From Eunapius fragilis (lineage: Eukaryota > Porifera > Demospongiae > Spongillida > Spongillidae): a stretch of 64,000 nucleotides of DNA. Positions 45,900 through 57,238 of the stretch are shown here, piece after piece. The stretch is from contig OY811986.1 of assembly GCA_963681505.1 (NCBI GenBank), positions 3,251,922 to 3,315,921 of the forward strand. Direction: 5' to 3'. The notes beneath the pieces were generated by a model. That model saw nothing but the letters and a program-made list of their open reading frames with translations, was not told where the DNA came from and ran no database searches. The translations under genes and the position numbers were made by a program. Numbering within the stretch: position 1 is the first letter of the stretch; each line of letters begins with the position of its first letter.

Positions 45900-47658
45900 G
45901 CATTAAACTATATTTACTGCTTCCAAATACAACCCAGAAGAATGGTTTTAATCCTTTCTGAAATATTGAAACGCCTTCTTGAAGAAGTTGTGTTGTGTTG
46001 AAAGTACGGTTGCTGACCACTCTTTATTATTATCAGACCCCCTAAACATGCAATATTGCAATAAATGGCCACACTTAATGTCAACTTTAATAAATCGTAT
46101 AGTTACTAAACTGATTGCCGTTTTGGTATTCTGCATGTCTACCATTGTCAGCCAATTGCCAATTGAGAAATGAAAAATTGAAGAAACAATTCTGTTTGTT
46201 TCAATTTTATCCTTTATCAACAGTTGTTATAATCCTTTTGGGTACGATTAAAATGGTGTGGCACTGAGAAATTTAATTATTGAGCATGCATTTTGATTGG
46301 TGCTCAACATTTCAGAGTGCTCAAAATGACTTAACTTCTTTCTTGTACTGTGCTGTAAGGTCTGGGCACCAAAATTAATCATTCACTATAATACATAACA
46401 AATAGGATTGAAAACTGAAGTCCAGTTTGGAGGGGCCTAATGAAAAGGACCCACGATATAAATGAGTGAGGAGCCACAATTTATAACAATTGTTAAGTAC
46501 CCATTGTTAGGTTAGGAGGAGCTGAGCCCCCCAATGTCATTATCGGAGGGTGGGGTTGGGGGGGGGGGGGGGGGGCTTGAGACCCTCCAGCACCACTTCA
46601 CCCCCCCACTTCCAGCACCACTGAGTATTGATCAATATTAAAATTGGCTGTGTATACAGAAGTATATCACTTTGCATGTCATACAAACGTATTAAATTGC
46701 TACATGATCACATTGCACAATATATGTCAGAAGTCACCTGCCATTTAACAATGATGCTTAAAATAGTCTACGTGGATGCTCTTACACCATGGTATGGCAG
46801 ATTTTGTCCACATCAATCGTTTCATAGTGCATGCATGGGCAAAATTTTTTGACCAAATATAAGGTAGCCTCAAAATTGATATTTCTCAGTTGCACATTCC
46901 CTGCAGTTTAACACCAGCATACTGAGCACCTGCATGCTGAGTTAGCCTACATCATAGATAGCACTATATCATATAATCACACGGACTCGAGATCAGCAAA
47001 AATCGTTAGACATGGATTGGGGGCCTATATCCACTTTTATGCCTGCGATTCAAGTGCCTTCTACTTGGCGCTTACATGACAATATCCCTATAATGGATTA
47101 CATGTCAGCGATTTGAGCAATGAAATACTAAAGGAAGGACTCCTCTCTGTACATAATACTAGCTTTCATGATGAGCCTTACGGCACTCATACCTGGAGAT
47201 ACATGGAATTCTAACCCAATGGGTTGGCAAACTTTATACTGACGGCAATGAAAAAGATATTTAGAGCATCAAATCGACAAATTGTGCTGAAACCTTACCA
47301 GAATTGGTGCATACATAGGTGGTCATCTTGCTTTTTTTCTATTAAAAAACAAATTTAGAATCATCTAATGTCTAATGAAAAATAGGGTGATGAGATGGGG
47401 AGGGAGGAGGGTGATGGGGGATGCAGTGATGATATGGGGAGGAGGGCGATGAGGTGGGGAGGAGAGAGGGACAAGATTGATATAATCCTGAGGATGAAGA
47501 TGGTGATATCATTATAGAATGCACAATATATGGTTTTGATTATGATATGTGTAAAAAAAAATTTTTTTTAAGAGAATACAACAAAATAATAAGAACAATA
47601 TACTATAGACTAACATATATGGCTAACAACAATACAACCTAACATATACTCATACTAA
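45900..47658. other. No gene recognised; G-rich tracts
   Basis: No coding chain seen. G run at 46558-46575 beside C-rich blocks (46600-46612), probably the end of another G-tract MITE. The stretch 47385-47475 is GGGGAGGA/GATG purine-rich low complexity. Confidence 0.4.
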
Positions 47659-47892
47659 CAGGGGGGTGGATACAGGAATTCTGAAAGGGGGGGGTCCGAC
47701 ATGAATAACTAATAGGGGGAGGGTGCAGGAGGGGGAAGCTTTTGGGGGTTCTGTACTTAGTGACACAGATGATCTATCCATATTGACGCCTGAAACTGCA
47801 TCTGATATACTATTAAGGCACGCAATGAAGGTTACCTGAACATGTCACATGTGGGGCGGGGGTCCCTGGACCTCCCCCTGCGTCTGCCCTTG
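47659..47892. mobile_element. Small G-rich MITE candidate
   Basis: Left end CAGGGGGGTGGATACAGG and, inverted, right end CAAGGGCAGACGCAGGGGG are similar, and CTAA lies directly outside both. The interior is 234 bp without coding content. It resembles the ends of the hAT relics in this window. Confidence 0.45.
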
Positions 47893-47969
47893 CTAACGCA
47901 CTCAATCACTCAAAAACAAAACTAAAAGTCATCTAAACCATCAAAGGAACTTAATGTTCCCAAGAATTT

Positions 47970-48083
47970 TGTAGGGAAATAGCTCAATTTGCACACTGAT
48001 GTGAACACGCTACAGATACATGCGCATCATATAGAGTCACGCAGTTAACTAACTATTACTAACTATTAGTTCATATCCTAACA
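47970..48083 (-). repeat. 3' LTR of the minus-strand Ty3 element
   Basis: It reads TGTTAGGATATG to CCCTACA in element sense, 114 bp, TG...CA. The inner 56 bp repeat at 52427-52482 with one change (G/A). Confidence 0.75.
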
Positions 48084-48102
48084 TTTCGTCACTATTCTAT
48101 TT

Positions 48103-51100
48103 TCATTTTGCTCTAGGATTGCTGAGATATTTGTCGTAAGGTCGAGAGGGAGGCCTTCGATCCCTCTTTGGCCGCTCCTTCTGCTGTACTGATCCTGAAG
48201 AAACTGTTGGCAGGGTAGGTTCTTCTTGTTCTTCTTGTGTGTGAATACTGCCATTGGTTTTATGGGTTTGTTCATCTTGTACCTTCTCATTACTGATGGT
48301 AGGCACACCTGGTACTTCTGATGTCTGAAATCCCTGACAACCATCTACCCCTTCTTGCAGCACTTCCGGTGACCTGTGCGGAACTTGATGCAATCCCTCA
48401 TCTCCCCTCTTTGTCCCTTGTGTTTCTGTTTGTGTTGCATCCACATCCAAAACTTGTCTGCCCTTTACTCTTGCTGGGTCATTATGCATCAATTCCTCAG
48501 ATATACACTGCTCAGATGCCATCTTTGTCCTCAGCTGATCTGCATGCTTTCTCTTTACCTGACCTCCTGTCTCTACAAGGTAAGACACATCCCCAGTCCT
48601 CCTAACTATGATCCCTTCATCATACCCTTTGCTTGTTGGTCGTTGTACCCAAACTTCTTCTCCATCCCTAAAAATCCTTAACTTGGCCCCTTGATCATGA
48701 TACAATTTCTGCTTTACGACTGCCTGATCCATATAACTCAGAGGGTCTGGTTTCAGCAAGTCCAGCTTTGTTCGAAGCTTCCGGCCCATCAACATCTCTG
48801 CCGGTGCCCGCCCTGTAGACTTGTGAGGAGTGTTCCTATATGATAACAAGAACCTCTGCAATCTTAACTCCACGTCGTCTGTTGATCCTTTTGAAGCCAA
48901 GAACCTCTCCTTGAATGTTCTCACGGCCCTTTCTGCTAGACCATTGGTCTTAGGGTGGTAAGGAGTTGACCGAATGTGAACAATATTGTTTGAGTCACAG
49001 AACTGTTTGAATTCTTGAGAACTAAACTGGGGACCATTGTCTGAAACAATTACCCTTGGGAGACCAAACCTGCAAAAGATCTCTCGTAGAGCCTTTACTG
49101 TCCCTGAGGTTGTTGTACTCCTTTGAGGTTTTATTTCTATCCACTTGGAAAATGCATCAACCACTACCAACCAAGAACTGCCTTCAAATGGGCCAGCATA
49201 ATCTATGTGAATTCTTTGCCAAGGTTCTGTAGGAACATTCCAACTGACTAGAAGTGTTTCGTGTTCATGTGGTCGGTTTTGCTGACATGCCTTACATTGT
49301 TTTACATAGGTTTCCACATCATCATCAATATGTGGCCACCACACATAGTACCTTGCCAGAGCCCGCATGGCCCATATACCCGGGTGACCCTCATGTAATG
49401 TGTCCAAAACATTTCTGTGCAATGCTGTTGGAACCACGATTCGTCCTTGCCAAAGTAGAATGTTCTCCTCAAATGACAGCGTCTCACGTTTCTCATAAAA
49501 TGTCAGAAGTTCTGCTGGTATTTGTTTTCTGTCACTAGGCCAGCCCCTGTCCACACACCTTATAACCTGCGCAAGTAGCGGATCTTGACGTGTCCTCTTC
49601 TGAAGATCTCTTTTTGACATTGGTAAGTCCTCAATTCGTACATTGAGTAAGGCACTATGATGGCCAACATCTTCTTCAGCGGATGTGCTTGACACATTCA
49701 AAGGCAATCTTGACAGTGGATCTGCCAACAAATTCTCTTTCCCTTTCACATACTGCAAATCATATTGATATGCACTAAGTGTTATGGCCCACCTTTGAAG
49801 TCTATTAGCAGCCATCTTCGGAATTTCCTGGTTTGCCCCTAAGATGTGTTCCAACGGTTTGTGATCTGTACGCAGGGTGAATTTTCGGCCATACACATAT
49901 TGGTAGAACTTTGTAACGCCGAAAATAATGGCCAATGCCTCCTTGTCAATTACTGAATAATTCTTTTCACGATCCAGGAAGGTTCGTGAAGCAAATGCCA
50001 CAGGTCTCTCTGATTTGTCTGGTAGTTGATGTAAAAGCACTGCACCAACACCTCAATCACTTGCATCTGTTTCGAGGATGAGGGGCAATTCCTCCCTGTA
50101 GTGCACCAATGTGTCCCTAGCAGACAAAATCAGTTTCAAATGTTGAAAAATTTTATCACTCTCCTTGGACCATGTCCAGTTTACTGAATGCTTGGTAAGG
50201 GAATGAAGTGGGGCACAAATTGGTTGTAGATTTGCTATGAAACGAGAGTAATAGTTTATCATCCCCAAAAATGAACGTAGCTCCTTAGCATTTGTGGGGG
50301 TGGGCATACTTCGTATGGCTTCCAAATGCTCCTCTGTAGGGTGTACTCCATGTTCATCTATTCTGTATCCTAAATACACAACCTCCTTTTGTACAAATCT
50401 GCACTTTGATTTCTTTGCCCGCACATTTGCATCTCTCAGCCTGATGAATACCTCTCGGAGAATATGAATGTGTTCCTCTTTCGATGACCCTCCAACTATG
50501 ATGTCGTCAATATAAACTGCCACTTTATCTATACCTGCTAAAATTTTTTCCATTGTTTTCTGGAAGATAGCTGGTGCAAAGTTTACCCCAAAAGGCAATC
50601 TCTTATACTGGAAATATCCCTTATGTGTTGCAACAACCATGAACTTTCTAGATGACGGATCAACTTCCATCTGGAGGTATGCATCAGTAAGGTCAACGAT
50701 TGAGAATGTTTTGCTGCCACTTAGTTTGGCTATGATGTCCTCGAACCTCGGGAGGGGGTGTGGGTCTACGTACACGTGCGGGTTGATAGTCACTCTAAAA
50801 TCCACACAGAGGCGAACTCCACCGCTACTCTTGGGAACACATACCAGGGGAGAGGCCCATTCAATTGGGTTTTTTGTTGTGTCGACTATCTCCAAGATAT
50901 CTTGTTTTACTAATCGATTAAGTTCGTCTTCCACAGCCTTTTTCATAGGAAACGGAATAGGACGAGCTGAGTACAGCTTTGGCACAGCTCCTTCTTTTAG
51001 GTGCACAACTGCCTTGTGCCCAACTATTGTGCCAGGTGTCTCAGCGAAAAGTTCGCCAAACTCCAAAAGTAACGATGCTAGTTCTGTATATTCCTGATGT

Positions 51101-52407
51101 TCCATACTACCTGATTCCTTCTTCATTTTAGGCTTGACATTACAGATGGTAACTCCTTTCGGCATATTCAAATTGAAACTAACACACCAGTCTAAGCCAA
51201 ACAGAGGCTTATCCTGTTCCTTTACAACTGAAACCAACAGATGTTTTACCCTTCCAAATGCCCGAACTCGCACCTCTGTTTCCCCTAGAGTCTCCACTGG
51301 GACATTTGTGTATGCCACCAATGTGTCAGTTGGTTTGAGGGGAGGTGCTCCAACTTTCCTCCAGGTTTTTTCACTGATAACTGATCGAGCTGCACCTGGA
51401 TCATACAGCATTTTGACTCTCATGCCATTTATCTCTGCTTCCAAACGTGCAGCACAACCCTTTACTGCCCGAATATGAATTGTGTTTACCTCTCCACAAG
51501 ATATCTCCAGGTCATCATCATCACTGCTTTCAGTTCCTCCTGTGTCTTTTGCTTGTTTCATAGCATTTAATCTTTTCTTGCCTTTCTGTCCCTTGATGGA
51601 TACTTTACCTGACTTGAGGCAGACCCTGGCATAGTGATTCAATCCACCACAGGCGTTGCATGTCTGCCCCTTTGCCGGGCACTCTTCTACCTTCTTGTGT
51701 CTGCTATACCCACACCTTACACAGTCTCTACCAGCATCTAGTTCTCGGTGCTCAGCCTTCCTCTGGAATTGTGGTATTTGTTTCCTGGCCTCTCTCAGCC
51801 GATGCACCTCCGATCCCTTCTCTTGGGAGGCCGCCATTTGTCGTATACTTTCCTGCTGTGTAGAAGCCTGTTCCAGTATTAGAGCTGAAGCTTCCACCTG
51901 TTGAAGGGTTGCGTCGTTTGTCGTGTGGAGCCGAAATAATTCTTTCTGCCACGCATCGTTGTTAATTCCTATCGCCAATTGATCACGAAGCCGTTCCGAT
52001 AAGGATGCCCCGAACTCACAATTTCCTGCTATAGCTCGCAGTGCAATGAGGAATTGTGTTACCGTTTCCTCTTCTTTTCTGTGCCTGAAAGTAAACTTCA
52101 CCCTCTCGGCGAGGATACAAACCTTTTTTTGAAAATGTTTTTTCAACGCATCTTTTAATTGTACATACGTCTTCGTCGTGACGTCTTCTGGACGAAAATG
52201 GTCAACTAAGACCCTAAAAGCTTCTGGTCCAACCTTGGAGAGCAGTAGGTTCCTCCGTGTGTCCGCTGTGTTGTCCCCAACCAGTAATCGATGTAGCGCC
52301 AGTTCAGTCTCAAACCGCTGCACGTAATACACCCATTCTTCTTCCTCGGCCTTAAAACGGTCGAACCGGAACCGCTGCACCGCATCACGAATAGAGTTTT
52401 CGTCCAT
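48103..52407 (-). pseudogene. Ty3 Gag-Pol with one in-frame stop (minus strand)
   Basis: A single frame of 1434 codons is interrupted only by TGA at 50052-50050, within RNase H just after ETDASD. Order: Gag with an EEEEWVYYVQRFE opening, two zinc knuckles (CVRCGYSRHKKVEEC and CNACGGLNHYARVC), protease, RT (LPFGVNFAPAIFQ, VYIDDIIVGG), RNase H, integrase (HPGIWAMRALARYYVWWPHID, VSDNGPQFSSQEF, TNGLAERAVRTFK) and a Lys/Gln/Pro tail. The protease active site reads DPGAA where DTGAA or DSGA is usual, so Thr/Ser is Pro. The start is ATG 52407. Inactive because of the stop, probably also the protease change. Confidence 0.85.
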
Positions 52408-52426
52408 TGACCCTCGTCGCCAAATA

Positions 52427-52482
52427 TGTAGGGAAATAGCTCAATTTGCACACTGATATGAACACGCTACAGATACATGCGC
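52427..52482 (-). repeat. Truncated 5' LTR of the minus-strand Ty3 element
   Basis: The last 56 bp of the LTR, adjacent to the primer-binding site at 52411-52423. Sequence beyond 52482 belongs to the transposase/LINE relic. Confidence 0.75.
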
Positions 52483-52489
52483 CACAGAA

Positions 52490-52960
52490 AGGCACTTGAG
52501 TAAGAACTGGTAGGATTGAGAGTCTCCAGTGGTTTGGTGCAGACGATGGCCAAGGTCCTTAAAAAAGGACAACGTTTTGGCACCAAACACACCAAGAGAC
52601 TCACCTGCTATGGGAACAAAGAAGTACTTAGCTGCAAGAGAGGAATACTTCTTCTTCTTTTGGGATTCAGCCTCTGCTGCTACCAAACCTAGTCCTCTTT
52701 CAGCAGTGTCTCTGCATGTTACATCCCACACAAGGGGTTTCCCCTCTTTCCAGGGTCCATCACATGATAGAATAAGTCCAGTATGTTCCGGAATACATAG
52801 AAACTTGCCTTCTCCCCTCAAGGATCTAAACACTTCCCCATTGTGAATGTCATTTATTGTTGTTCCTTCATGTTTTAAAGATACAAAATGTGTACATATT
52901 TCCTGCCACTTTTCTGTATATAATGTAATGAAGTATAAAAATCTTACCAGTAAAAATTGT
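52490..52960 (-). pseudogene. Chimeric relic: LINE post-RT segment joined to a tnp2-like segment
   Basis: Minus-strand reading from about 52950: EGTTINDIHNGEVFRSL and FLCIPEHTGLILSCDG resemble the tnp2-type transposase core start. After 52770 the frame continues into GKPLVWDVTCRDTAERG, KYSSLAAKYFFVPIA and LGHRLHQTTGDS, the stretch that follows the RT in many invertebrate LINEs. Both assignments are from motif memory. The Ty3 element at 52964 interrupts its upstream side. Confidence 0.45.
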
Positions 52961-52963
52961 ATG
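52959..52963. repeat. Target-site duplication GTATG (left)
   Basis: Exact match to 57376-57380 on the other side of the element. Five bp is the usual Ty3 integrase stagger. Confidence 0.9.
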
Positions 52964-53100
52964 TGTAATATATTGTGTGTGTGTGTCAATTGTAATATGT
53001 TAGCGCATGCGCGTGAAACAATGATCACTTTTTGAGTCAGTCACGCAGCGAGATGTTCACCTCTCTTGTAGCGGCTTAAACGAGTGACTAGGACACTACA
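52964..53100 (+). repeat. 5' LTR of the young Ty3 element
   Basis: 137 bp, TGTAATATAT...GGACACTACA, with a (GT)n stretch near the start. It must carry the promoter; no clear TATA box is visible. Confidence 0.95.
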
Positions 53101-53104
53101 TTTT

Positions 53105-53116
53105 TGGCGACGAGGG
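53105..53116 (+). promoter_or_regulatory. tRNA primer-binding site
   Basis: TGGCGACGAGGG begins with TGG, complementary to the CCA end of a tRNA. The same 12 bases occur in the minus-strand Ty3 element. Which tRNA is used cannot be settled by eye. Confidence 0.7.
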
Positions 53117-53148
53117 TAAAGTACAACTCTTTTGTTTGCTGTCACGAA

Positions 53149-56100
53149 ATGGCGGCGAAACACGGGTTTTTGCCGGAGTTCGTGCCAGGGACAGAAGAGT
53201 GGGGGTCATACGTGGAGCGCGCTGAGCACTACTTTGTGGCGAACGGAGTCGACACACAGGAGACTCGACGCGCCGTTCTACTGAGTTCATGTGGAGCGCC
53301 GACGTATCGACTAATACGAAATTTGTCGACACCACTTAAACCAGGTGAGAAAACCTATAAGGAGATTGTAGAGTTAGTGGCTAGCCACCTCCAACCAAAG
53401 CCTTCAGTTATTATGCAGCGGTTCAAATTTAATTCCCGTGTAAGGGGAGAAGGGGAGTCCATTGCGGATTTTGTAGCTGCTTTAAGACAATTGTCAGAAC
53501 ATTGTGCATTTGGTGATACTCTGCAGGACGTATTAAGAGACCGTTTAGTTTGCGGGGTGAAGGACGAGCGTATTCAGAGGCGCCTACTAGGAGAGGTTGA
53601 GTTAACATTCGCAAGGGCATTTCAAATAGCCTTAGCAGTGGAATCTGCAAATAAACATGCAATTGAGTTACAATCCTCTGTGCCTACCACTGTACCCCCC
53701 GTGATCAATGCGGTAGGAAGTAGACCAAAGGATAAGGCTAAAAAAGTAATAGAATGCTACAGATGTGGAGGAAACCATTATGCCTCATCTTGTAGGTTTA
53801 AGGGAGCAATCTGTAGTCAATGTGGGAAACGCGGGCATTTAGCCAAAGTGTGTAGAGGTGTTACTCACAAGAGAGAAGATGCTGTAGAGAAAACTCATAG
53901 AATAAACGACGAAGAGAATGAGGAAGAGGTTTTACAGACATTAAATGTGTTGGGTTTGCCCAAAGTGCAGCCATTCATAGTACCCATGGAGATTAACGGG
54001 GCTAGAATTGATATGGAACTAGATACGGGTGCTGCTATGACTGTAATCAGCAAAAGAATGTTTGAGGATTTGTGGGGATCGTGTGAAAAGGGAATGCCAA
54101 CGTTGCATCCTACGGCAACTCGATTAAGCACCTATACAGGAGAGCCGTTATCTATTGCGGGAGTGGCAGAAGTGGTAGTATCATATAAGTCTCAAACAGC
54201 CAGTTTACCGTTGCTAGTAGTGAATTCAAAGGGACCAAACTTATTGGGCCGGAATTGGTTGCAAGTTATTAAGATTGATTGGGGGGAGATTCACAATGTA
54301 CGGGTGAATAAGAACCTGGAAGAGCTGTTGGAGAAGCATAGAGTGTTGTTCCAGGATGAATTGGGAACCTTGAAGGGAGTTTTTGCTAAATTCTCAGTTG
54401 ATCCACTGGTTAGTCCAAGGTTTTATAAAGCCCGTTCCGTGCCTTATGTCCTAAAGGATAAGATTGAGGTGGAGTTGAGACGTCTAGAGACGTCTGGGGT
54501 GATTCGACCTGTGCCTTTTGCGGATTGGGCAGCACCAATAGTGCCAATAGTGAAAGAGGATGGGACTGTTAGAATATGTGGAGACTATAAGCTAACGGTG
54601 AATCAGGCATCCAAATTAGAATCGTACCCTGTTCCTCGAGTAGAGGACTTATTTGCTTCTTTGTCAGGGGGCCGCTTATTCTCAAAAATTGACTTGACTA
54701 ATGCTTATCAACAGATGAGATTAGATGATGCCTCCAAAGCATATACTACTATTAACACGCATAAAGGTCTGTTTGAGTACAACCGATTACCTTTTGGGGT
54801 GGCATCGGCCCCAGCCATGTTTCAGAGGGCTATGGAATGGGTGCTACAGGGTATAGATCACACAGTGGTGTACGTTGATGACATTCTGGTAACGGGTGCA
54901 TCGATAGAGGAACACTTACATACTTTAGACAAGGTTCTAAGTAAACTTGGTGAAAGTGGGTTGCGGCTTAAAAAGGCAAAATGTATATTCATGGCTTCGT
55001 CTGTAGAATATTTGGGTCATCGTATTGATAGAGAAGGTTTGCACCCTACCGATGCCAAGGTTCAGGCAATAAACGAAGCACAATCACCCAAGAATATCAC
55101 AGAATTAAAATCTTTCTTGGGACTGCTTAATTATTATTCCAAGTTTTTGCCAAACCTTGCCTCCAAGCTGTCCTCTTTGTACCAATTGTTGAGAAAACAG
55201 CAGAAATGGAGTTGGACATCTGAACAGGAGCAGGCGTTTGCTGCTGCGAAAAACATGTTGAAGACGTCAGCTCTTTTGGTGCATTATGATAGCCACAAGC
55301 CAATCCTTCTGGCGTGTGATGCTTCACCCTACGGGATAGGGGCAGTACTGTCCCACGAAATGGAGGATGGATCGGAGAGACCTATAGGATTTGTTTCACG
55401 TACCTTGTCACCTGCTGAAAAGGGTTATTCCCAATTGGATAAGGAAGCTTTGGCTATATACTTTGGTGTTTCCAAATTTCATCAGTACTTGTATGGTCGT
55501 CCTTTTACAATCTTTTCTGACCATAAACCACTTATCTATTTATTTGGAGAACATAGGGGTATACCACCTATGGCCTCATCTAGAATACAGAGGTGGGCTT
55601 TAGCACTTAGCACGTACCAATACTCAATCAGATACAAGTCTGGAGCTCAACATGCCAATGCTGATGCCTTCAGCCGTCTGCCCAGCCCACAATCCATTAG
55701 TTGCGTATCCACTCCTGGGGATGTTCTTACCTTGCTTGACTTACTCTCAACCATTCCTATTACGGTTAGCCAAATTAGGGGTTGGACGGACCGAGACCCA
55801 GTTCTGTCGAGAGTTCGAGGATTTGTTAAGAGTGGGTGGCCTGGCGGAAATCTAGGTGATGATTTGAGCTCCTATCAGCAGAGAAAGAATGAGTTGAGCG
55901 TTTTGGATGGTTGTTTGTTGTGGGGAGCTAGAGTTATCATTCCACCGCAGGGCAGGCAACAAGTCTTGGCAGAATTGCATGAATCGCACCCAGGGATTAA
56001 TAAGATGAAAGGCTTAGCTCGAGGATATGTGTGGTGGCCCAATATGGATAAAGAGATAGAGGACGTAGTCAAGCAATGCGACACTTGTCAGTCATCTCGA

Positions 56101-57162
56101 TTCCTGCCACCAGTGGCTCCTCTCCATCCATGGGAATGGCCCCAAGAACCCTGGTCTCGGTTGCATATTGATTTTGCAGGGCCATTCATGGGACATATGT
56201 TTTTGGTGTTGATTGATGCCCACTCAAAGTGGCTCGAGGTTCACCTTATGAAGTCGATATCAGCGGTACCTACTATTGAGCGTTTGAAGAGCATATTTGC
56301 AATTCATGGGGTACCACGGAAGATAGTAACAGACAATGGGCCGGCTTTCGTGAGTGAAGAGTTCAGATTGTTTACGAGTCAGAATGGTATCATCCATGTC
56401 AAGTCTGCCCCCTATCATCCCTCGACAAACGGTTTAGCCGAAAGAGCCGTTCAGACTTTCAAACAGGGTCTTCTACACCAAAAGCTAGGATCTATTGAAA
56501 CAAAACTATCTTGTTTCTTGTTTAAGTACCGGTTGACTCCTCACAGTACCACAGGTTCGTCACCGGCTGAACTTTTGCTGGGTCGTCGCCCTCGTTCCCG
56601 ACTTGACATTTTGCATCCTGACCTGGCTGTTCGAGTGGAGTCTCGCCAAGCCGCGCAGAAGCAGGATCATGATACTTGGGGTATCAGTGAGCGTAAGTTT
56701 GTTGAAGGTGACCTAGTATACGTTCGGGATTTTCGTTTTCCCAAGAAGTGGATTCCAGGAGTCATTGTCACTGTTACCGGGCCTCTCTCCTATACTGTTA
56801 AGATTGGAAGTGGAGTAGTCCGCAGACATATAGACCATCTGAGGGCCCGCCACAACTCTCAAGTAGACGCTAGTGATGATGTCTATGTGGACAACCCTAA
56901 TGACATTACATCAGGTCCGTCAAGTGCCCCTGTGGTTTCACCAAGTTCTTCTGACGAAAGAGCTGTTCCTACTGCTGATTCATCTTCATCGGAGCCTTGT
57001 GTTCAAGCTCCCCCTGAAGTACCTCCCTCTATTCCATCTACTGTTGGTATTCCTGTAGCGAGTGCAGAGGACAATGATATACCACAACCACAAGTGCCTA
57101 TTTCAGCACCAGTGCGTCGGTCGACAAGAGTGAGGAAGCCTCCAGACTATTATGGTCATTAA
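53149..57162 (+). CDS. Ty3 Gag-Pol polyprotein (1337 aa)
   Basis: Starts at ATG 53149 (MAAKHGFLPEF...), the first ATG after the primer-binding site; no stop until 57162, so Gag and Pol are one frame. Gag about 1-200. Zinc knuckles at about 203-238 (CYRCGGNHYASSC, CSQCGKRGHLAKVC). Protease DTGAAMTVIS at about 291. RT with SKIDLTNAYQQM, PFGVASAPAMFQ and catalytic YVDD at about 577. RNase H from about 721 (ACDASPYGIGAVLS, DKEALAI, SDHKPL). Integrase: HPGINKMKGLARG..C.TC zinc part at about 947, DFAGP, TDNGPAFVSEEF and NGLAERAVQTF carrying the D,D,E residues at about 1007, 1060 and 1097. The C-terminus is Ser/Pro-rich, with RRSTRVRKPPDYYGH at the end. All catalytic motifs are present. Confidence 0.95.
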   Translation: MAAKHGFLPEFVPGTEEWGSYVERAEHYFVANGVDTQETRRAVLLSSCGAPTYRLIRNLSTPLKPGEKTYKEIVELVASHLQPKPSVIMQRFKFNSRVRGEGESIADFVAALRQLSEHCAFGDTLQDVLRDRLVCGVKDERIQRRLLGEVELTFARAFQIALAVESANKHAIELQSSVPTTVPPVINAVGSRPKDKAKKVIECYRCGGNHYASSCRFKGAICSQCGKRGHLAKVCRGVTHKREDAVEKTHRINDEENEEEVLQTLNVLGLPKVQPFIVPMEINGARIDMELDTGAAMTVISKRMFEDLWGSCEKGMPTLHPTATRLSTYTGEPLSIAGVAEVVVSYKSQTASLPLLVVNSKGPNLLGRNWLQVIKIDWGEIHNVRVNKNLEELLEKHRVLFQDELGTLKGVFAKFSVDPLVSPRFYKARSVPYVLKDKIEVELRRLETSGVIRPVPFADWAAPIVPIVKEDGTVRICGDYKLTVNQASKLESYPVPRVEDLFASLSGGRLFSKIDLTNAYQQMRLDDASKAYTTINTHKGLFEYNRLPFGVASAPAMFQRAMEWVLQGIDHTVVYVDDILVTGASIEEHLHTLDKVLSKLGESGLRLKKAKCIFMASSVEYLGHRIDREGLHPTDAKVQAINEAQSPKNITELKSFLGLLNYYSKFLPNLASKLSSLYQLLRKQQKWSWTSEQEQAFAAAKNMLKTSALLVHYDSHKPILLACDASPYGIGAVLSHEMEDGSERPIGFVSRTLSPAEKGYSQLDKEALAIYFGVSKFHQYLYGRPFTIFSDHKPLIYLFGEHRGIPPMASSRIQRWALALSTYQYSIRYKSGAQHANADAFSRLPSPQSISCVSTPGDVLTLLDLLSTIPITVSQIRGWTDRDPVLSRVRGFVKSGWPGGNLGDDLSSYQQRKNELSVLDGCLLWGARVIIPPQGRQQVLAELHESHPGINKMKGLARGYVWWPNMDKEIEDVVKQCDTCQSSRFLPPVAPLHPWEWPQEPWSRLHIDFAGPFMGHMFLVLIDAHSKWLEVHLMKSISAVPTIERLKSIFAIHGVPRKIVTDNGPAFVSEEFRLFTSQNGIIHVKSAPYHPSTNGLAERAVQTFKQGLLHQKLGSIETKLSCFLFKYRLTPHSTTGSSPAELLLGRRPRSRLDILHPDLAVRVESRQAAQKQDHDTWGISERKFVEGDLVYVRDFRFPKKWIPGVIVTVTGPLSYTVKIGSGVVRRHIDHLRARHNSQVDASDDVYVDNPNDITSGPSSAPVVSPSSSDERAVPTADSSSSEPCVQAPPEVPPSIPSTVGIPVASAEDNDIPQPQVPISAPVRRSTRVRKPPDYYGH

Positions 57163-57225
57163 TGGTGATTAAACTCATGCTGTAGTATATGTAATATGTT
57201 AGGACATTAGAAGGGGTTGAACTTT

Positions 57226-57238
57226 AGGGAGGGGGAAA
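57226..57238 (+). other. Polypurine tract of the young Ty3 element
   Basis: AGGGAGGGGGAAA directly before the 3' LTR; the primer for plus-strand synthesis in LTR elements. Confidence 0.85.

Larger units (their letters stand above)
47970..52482 (-). mobile_element. Ty3/gypsy LTR retrotransposon, minus strand, 5' LTR truncated
   Basis: A complete Gag-Pol (52407-48103) is bracketed by LTR sequence. The 3' LTR is 48083-47970 (TGTTAGGATA...CCCTACA, 114 bp). The 5' LTR survives only as its last 56 bp (52482-52427), with one mismatch to the 3' LTR. Right inside it, TGGCGACGAGGG is the primer-binding site, the same as in the plus-strand element at 53105. The missing 58 bp include the LTR start, so its promoter is probably lost. 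No target duplication can be read. Confidence 0.85.
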
